Assembly (NCBI GenBank): GCA_036404255.1
Contig: DASWOP010000036.1
Location: forward strand, 1-7,131
DNA from: JARLFX01 sp036404255
Lineage (GTDB): Bacteria; Acidobacteriota; Terriglobia; Terriglobales; Acidobacteriaceae
Reading direction: 5' to 3'
Length of the DNA: 7,131 nucleotides
The notes beneath the pieces were generated by a model. It did not search any database and had not been told where the DNA came from. It saw nothing but the letters and a program-made list of their open reading frames with translations. Made by a program: the position numbers and the translations under genes. Within the stretch, counting starts at the first letter, position 1, and each line of letters starts with the position of its first letter. Shown here piece by piece: positions 4,140 to 7,131 of the stretch.

Positions 4140-4673
4140 TTAAGTGCTAATTTTCTTGTTATTCAGGGTGTTGTGGAGAATGATCCAGAAGCGAACAGCC
4201 CTGCCCGCAGGACGAACGGAATTGTGTTCTATGTCGCGAACGAAAGCAGTCTCTACGATCATCTCAAGTCTGCCTTTTGAAACTTTTCTAACCTTAAAGA
4301 AAAGTTCGTAGTCAATCGTAGTTCCATCCGCAGTAACTATCTCCACTGTGAAATATTTCCCCCGGCCAGTGTGAATCGGCTTTCTCTTAGCTTCGGGAAG
4401 AGACTGTATGATTTCCGGAAGTCGTTTTGACAGTTCATAGCGGCGAATGTCAAAGAGTCTCTTCTCATCATCATGGGGGTACACCAAACTTGAATCGTAG
4501 ACCTCATCCGGCTTTGGTTTCCGAGTGAAGCAGTGCGAAGTGAATAGTGTGTCTACACTGTAAACTTCAGCTGGGTTAGCGTTTTCAGCTGGTCGTTCGT
4601 ACTTGAATGTACGGGTGTGTAAATGAGACAGGTCGTATGTATTCCCTGCGAGATTAAACGCTAACCATTTCAC
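4140..4673 (-). CDS. Hypothetical protein, AT-richer than its neighbours (177 residues from GTG)
   Basis: The frame is open up to an ATG at 4880, but the first 69 codons of that long form are antisense to a 28-base repeat and to the start of the 68-residue plus-strand gene, so they are doubtful. The GTG at 4673 is the last usable start before a well-formed protein: KWLAFNLAGNTYDLSHLH, then a middle with LFTSHCFTRKPKPDEVY and FDIRRYELSKRLPEIIQSL, then TGRGKYFTVEIVTADGTTID and YELFFKVRK (beta strands), ending in AVRFWIILHNTLNNKKI. This mix of short beta strands and one amphipathic helix gives a soluble alpha/beta protein; no catalytic motif is recognised. There is no signal peptide in the short form and no clear ribosome site. 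A strong terminator lies 4 bases after the stop, and no partner gene is on its strand, so it is transcribed alone. Base composition and isolation suggest recent acquisition. Confidence 0.6.
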   Translation of the reverse strand: MKWLAFNLAGNTYDLSHLHTRTFKYERPAENANPAEVYSVDTLFTSHCFTRKPKPDEVYDSSLVYPHDDEKRLFDIRRYELSKRLPEIIQSLPEAKRKPIHTGRGKYFTVEIVTADGTTIDYELFFKVRKVSKGRLEMIVETAFVRDIEHNSVRPAGRAVRFWIILHNTLNNKKIST

Positions 4674-4797
4674 AACTAGCGATTTTACAGTGGCCTTTAC
4701 GGTGGCATGCTTGTCCCGGAGCGGGTAGGGAGAACTACTAACTACCGCACCGGCTGTTTGGGAGGCAATGTCGGTTGCCCACGATGGTTGGACATTC

Positions 4798-4825
4798 GTG
4801 CGAAGCGAGAATGCTCCCGCCCATC
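4798..4825. repeat. 28-base dispersed repeat, copy 2
   Basis: It matches 1143-1170 at 26 of 28 positions in the same orientation. It lies 40 bases upstream of the 68-residue gene's ATG, inside its 5' leader, and argues against coding in either strand here. Confidence 0.6.
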
Positions 4826-4854
4826 TTCCCAACCCACCTGCTACCATCTCAATT

Positions 4855-4859
4855 GGAGG
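4855..4859 (+). promoter_or_regulatory. Ribosome binding site setting the 68-residue gene start
   Basis: GGAGG lies 5 bases before the ATG at 4865. The longer frame starting at 4775 would add 30 residues, partly encoded by a dispersed repeat, and has no such site. Confidence 0.85.
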
Positions 4860-4864
4860 ATTCG

Positions 4865-5071
4865 ATGGATCAACCTGCAAACCTGGCCCGCCGCAACGAA
4901 GACATAGCGCTCGATCTGCTCAAATTTATTGCCACCACGGCCAACGTCGCCCGCACTCCCGCTGCCGCCACCGTCGGTTTCGCCGTCTCCGCCTCAGCCA
5001 AGGGTGAAGACCTCGTCGGTCACCTGCTGGAGCTCTACACCCGCTGCCTGCACACCGTAGAAGGCAAGTAA
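4865..5071 (+). CDS. Small helical protein of unknown function (68 residues)
   Basis: The start is fixed by a strong GGAGG site. The product (MDQPANLARRNEDIALDLLK, continuing FIATTANVAR...) is predicted to be mainly helical: an N-terminal charged helix to about residue 24, a Thr/Ala/Gly-rich middle (about 25-50), and a C-terminal amphipathic helix (DLVGHLLELYTRCLHTVEGK, 49-68) with one cysteine at about 62. No signal peptide, membrane span or metal site is seen. It ends 10 bases before the GTG of the oxidoreductase, so the two are almost surely co-transcribed and perhaps translationally coupled. I believe similar small proteins occur in Acidobacteria, but cannot name the family. An accessory role to the oxidoreductase is inference from the spacing only. 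Confidence 0.75.
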   Translation: MDQPANLARRNEDIALDLLKFIATTANVARTPAAATVGFAVSASAKGEDLVGHLLELYTRCLHTVEGK

Positions 5072-5081
5072 ACTGCCGGTA

Positions 5082-6155
5082 GTGCCAAGCCAGACTCCAA
5101 TCCGCATCGCCGTCATCGGCGCAGGCTCATTCGGTCGCAACCATCTGCGCGTCTATCGCGAACTCCAGGCCACCGGAGCCGTCGTGTTAGCCGCCGCGGT
5201 GGATTCCAGCCCTGTCGTCACCGCTGCCATCGCCGCCGAATACGGCATCCCCACCTTCGCCAGCATCGATGAGTTCCTCGCTGCCGGCCTCGGCGTCACC
5301 GCCGTCTCGCTCTGCGTGCCCACCGTGCACCACAGCCATGTGGGTTGCCAGTTGCTCGCCGCCGGGCTCGATGTTCTCGTCGAAAAGCCCATCGCCTCGT
5401 CTCTCGCAGAGGCAGACGCTCTCATCGCCACCGCAGCCACGCACGGACGCATCCTTCAGGTCGGCCACCTCGAGCGCTTCAACCCCGCCGTCACCGCCGT
5501 CCTTCCGCTGCTCCATCAGCCCATGTTCTTTGAGGCTCACCGCCTCAGCATCTTCACGCCGCGCTCACTCGATGTCGATGTCGTCCTCGACCTCATGATC
5601 CACGATCTCGATATCGTCCTCAGCTTCGTCCAGTCCAAAGTCGTCGAAGTCCGTGCCGTCGGCCTGCCCGTCCTCTCCCACAAGACAGACATCGCCAACG
5701 TGCGCCTCGAATTCGCCAACGGCTGCGTGGCAAACTTCACCGCCAGCCGCGTCAGCACCGAGCGCGTCCGCAAGCTGCGCTTCTTCCAGCCGCGCCAATA
5801 CGTCTCCATCGACTTCGCCCACCGCGAACTCCTCCACATCGACGTCTCCGCCGCCGGTGGCCTCACCCCCGCGCAACTCGCCGCCCTCGCCTCCGCCAAA
5901 CCTGGCACGCACCCCTCCACCGGCCTCGCTCTCAGCAAGGTGCCAGTCGAAGCGAAGGAGCCGCTGATGCTTGAGTTGGAATCGTTCGTAGAATCGGTCC
6001 GCCACCGCACCCGCCCGCGCGTCTCCGGCGAAGACGCCCGCGCCGCCCTGTCCGTAGCCTTCCAGATCAACGCCGCCATCGCCTCCCACGCCCGGAGTCT
6101 CAATCTGACCCCAAATTTGGGTGCCCCATCCTCATCGCAACTTCATCGCGACTAA
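5082..6155 (+). CDS. Gfo/Idh/MocA-family NAD(P)-dependent oxidoreductase (357 residues)
   Basis: The N-terminus has the Rossmann signature IAVIGAGSFGRNH (Gly13, Gly15, Gly18), and Asp41 at the end of strand 2 fits NAD-type binding. The family's EKP motif, with catalytic-site Lys102, is at 101-103 (LDVLVEKPIA). The second domain has VGHLERFNPAV (127-137) and DLMIHDLDIVL (170-180), where His174 and Asp170/175 fit the usual active-site region. Such enzymes oxidise or reduce a hydroxyl of a sugar, often a nucleotide sugar, in the cytoplasm. The GHxERFNPA plus MIHDLDI combination is what I recall for the GnnA-like (UDP-GlcNAc 3-dehydrogenase) type of lipid A pathways, but no lpx or gnnB gene is in view, so the substrate stays open. 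The GTG start lies 10 bases after the 68-residue gene with no strong ribosome site, which suggests coupling. Length is normal. The last about 13 residues (GAPSSSQLHRD and a few before) are encoded by a dispersed repeat and are probably not part of the ancestral fold. Confidence 0.9.
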   Translation: MPSQTPIRIAVIGAGSFGRNHLRVYRELQATGAVVLAAAVDSSPVVTAAIAAEYGIPTFASIDEFLAAGLGVTAVSLCVPTVHHSHVGCQLLAAGLDVLVEKPIASSLAEADALIATAATHGRILQVGHLERFNPAVTAVLPLLHQPMFFEAHRLSIFTPRSLDVDVVLDLMIHDLDIVLSFVQSKVVEVRAVGLPVLSHKTDIANVRLEFANGCVANFTASRVSTERVRKLRFFQPRQYVSIDFAHRELLHIDVSAAGGLTPAQLAALASAKPGTHPSTGLALSKVPVEAKEPLMLELESFVESVRHRTRPRVSGEDARAALSVAFQINAAIASHARSLNLTPNLGAPSSSQLHRD

Positions 6156-6180
6156 TCGGCGTGATTTTGGGTGGGATAGC
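6119..6180. repeat. Degenerate copy of the GGGTGCCCCAT element
   Basis: GGGTGCCCCAT at 6119-6129 is followed by CTCATCGCAACTTCATCGCG and then by GGGTGGGATAGCG, the same parts as copies A and B but rearranged and without the GC-rich tail. It begins inside the final codons of the oxidoreductase and supplies its stop codon. Confidence 0.55.
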
Positions 6181-6191
6181 GCCACAACTGT

Positions 6192-6274
6192 GGGTGCCCC
6201 ATATCTACGCAGTTTCATCGCGGAGATGTGGGATAGCGTCGCGGAAGCGACGGCCGCGCGACGCGCGCAAATCT
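6192..6274. repeat. Interspersed hairpin repeat, copy B
   Basis: It has the same plan as 1027-1103: GGGTGCCCCAT; a 13-base stem (about 6198-6210 with 6220-6232, with a G-T pair and a mismatch); then GCGTCGCGGAAGCGACGGCC and a GC-only segment ending in GCGCGCAAATCT. The final 38 bases match copy A apart from one extra G at the small loop. It lies between the converging oxidoreductase and LolA-like genes, where its stems may help stop transcription, though no T-run follows. Confidence 0.7.
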
Positions 6275-6388
6275 TCCTTTATGAAAATTTCTCGTGTTGA
6301 TCAATCATGCGGGTGTCTGTGAATTCGCACAACACAAAGACATCAACTCGGATCACCGCACAAAACGAATCAGGAATTAATCCCCACA

Positions 6389-6415
6389 ATCCGTTTCATC
6401 CGTGCAATCCGTGCT
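6389..6415. repeat. 9-base tandem repeat, three units
   Basis: The units ATCCGTTTC, ATCCGTGCA and ATCCGTGCT follow each other directly, 16 bases after the LolA-like gene's stop (minus strand). A single ATCCGTGCA also stands at 3992-4000. The 276-base gap 6156-6431 that holds this and the two hairpin repeats contains no gene that can be supported. Confidence 0.6.
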
Positions 6416-6431
6416 GAGCCTTTCGCCCAAG

Positions 6432-7131
6432 TCACATCTTCTGTACTGGAATATTCTCCGGGATCTTCAGCGCAAACTGGTCATCGCCCATCGTCTGGTT
6501 CAACGTCAGCTTGTTCACCGTCATCTGGATCTGGTACTCATCCAGCGGACGCTTGATGACCAGCGAAGTCGGCATCTGCACATCGCCAAACGCCTCGTAC
6601 TTGTCATACGTTGCGATCGTAGCCAGTCGGCCCTTCTCATCGTAGATGTCCTGCTGATAGGGCAACAGCGTCGTGCGGTTGATGTGGATCACCCGCAGCG
6701 TCTCCAACTGGTTACTCGTGCCCTTGCGCCGCAAAATATTCAGATCGTAATCCAGCAGCTCGGTGGCATGTTTCTTGTCTTCGCTGATCAGTATCTGCGT
6801 ATCCGAGGTCATTGACACCAGGTCATCGCCGGAAACGCCCTTGACCAGCAGTGAATCCCGGAAGATCGACGGCCGCAGATTCTCCAGCGGGTTCTTCGAT
6901 GGCTCGGTGACCGTCTCCGTTCCCACGATCGCGCGATTCTTCGCCTTGATGAACATTTTGAAGTCCGTACCGTCGCTCACCATGTCCATTGCCGTGGTGT
7001 GCAAAACCGGAACCAGCAGCAGCACGCGCATGTCGGAAGGCTTGCGCAGCAGGATGTATCCGTTCAGAGCCGTGTAGTCCGTCACGTTGCCCGTCTTGGA
7101 CCCGCCAATGCTGGCAGCGATCTCAACGGAT
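6432..7131 (-). CDS. LolA-like outer-membrane lipoprotein-sorting protein, partial (N-terminus beyond right edge)
   Basis: The minus frame enters from the right edge without a stop and ends in TGA at 6432, giving 232 C-terminal residues. A GTG at 7085 is in frame but is not the start: the open frame continues upstream with the same protein style (SVEIAASIGGSKTGNVTDYT). The sequence has the look of LolA-type unclosed beta-barrels: short amphipathic strands such as LNGYILLRKPSDMRVLLLVP, DMVSDGTDFKMFIKAKNRAI, a central helix-like NPLENLRPSIFRDSLLV, and closing strands IATYDKYEAFGDVQMPTSLV and YQIQMTVNKLTLNQTMGDDQ followed by FALKIPE. The 'D-M-V-S-D-G-x-x-F' and 'NPLENLRP' segments match what I recall of acidobacterial LolA-like/DUF4292-type proteins. 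It is expected in the periplasm, probably as a lipoprotein or with a signal peptide outside the window, carrying lipoproteins or lipid toward the outer membrane. Confidence 0.75.
   Translation of the reverse strand, partial: SVEIAASIGGSKTGNVTDYTALNGYILLRKPSDMRVLLLVPVLHTTAMDMVSDGTDFKMFIKAKNRAIVGTETVTEPSKNPLENLRPSIFRDSLLVKGVSGDDLVSMTSDTQILISEDKKHATELLDYDLNILRRKGTSNQLETLRVIHINRTTLLPYQQDIYDEKGRLATIATYDKYEAFGDVQMPTSLVIKRPLDEYQIQMTVNKLTLNQTMGDDQFALKIPENIPVQKM

Noticed and set aside
4023..4280. 85-residue plus-strand frame from GTG
   Set aside because: It runs straight through a strong terminator hairpin and into antisense of the 4140-4673 gene.
4775..4864. Longer form of the 68-residue protein starting at 4775
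   Set aside because: The added residues come from repeat sequence, and GGAGG stands 5 bases before the ATG at 4865.
4674..4880. Upstream extension of the 4140-4673 gene to ATG 4880 (246 residues)
   Set aside because: The extra residues are antisense to a dispersed repeat and to the ribosome site and first codons of the 68-residue gene. It stays possible because the GTG at 4673 has no clear ribosome site.
5537..6103. 188- and 174-residue minus-strand frames within the oxidoreductase
   Set aside because: Antisense shadows of a gene with clear Rossmann and EKP motifs.

Overview
The window looks like chromosome of an Acidobacteriota species, probably order Terriglobales (the Terriglobus/Granulicella/Edaphobacter type). 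This rests on the C-rich, high-GC coding style, the small hypothetical proteins, and the gaps filled with short GC-rich interspersed hairpin repeats around GGGTGCCCCAT. It is recognition from memory, not a database match. No rRNA, tRNA, CRISPR array, transposase or integrase is visible.

Layout. 1-861 (minus): N-terminal 287 residues of a secreted protein that runs off the left edge. 862-1326: repeat-rich gap. 1327-2777 (minus): a compact group made of a candidate 59-residue CxxC miniprotein, a 72-residue zinc-ribbon protein, a 181-residue sigma region 4-like protein (ATGA overlap with the zinc-ribbon gene) and, behind a strong terminator hairpin, a basic 133-residue protein. 2778-3059: divergent control region with a good minus-strand promoter whose spacer holds an inverted repeat. 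3060-3767 (plus): a helix-turn-helix regulator with a LexA/CI-like (S24-type) C-terminal domain that lacks the catalytic Ser-Lys pair. 3768-4139: gene-free, structured, ending in a bidirectional terminator. 4140-4673 (minus): AT-richer gene of unknown function. 4865-6155 (plus): a 68-residue conserved-looking protein followed by a Gfo/Idh/MocA oxidoreductase. 6156-6431: more repeats. 6432-7131 (minus): C-terminal 232 residues of a LolA-like outer-membrane lipoprotein-sorting protein that runs off the right edge.

How it fits together. The flanks (secreted protein, oxidoreductase, LolA-like protein) look like ordinary chromosomal envelope and metabolic genes. The middle, about 1327-3767, has the form of a phage-type control module: a CI-like repressor facing an operon with a small zinc protein, a sigma-like DNA-binding protein and a basic helical protein, with an operator-like palindrome inside the operon promoter and an attenuator-like hairpin before the last gene. 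No structural or recombination genes accompany it, so it could be a domesticated phage remnant or a stand-alone regulatory cassette. This is the most interesting part of the window, but its function is inference.
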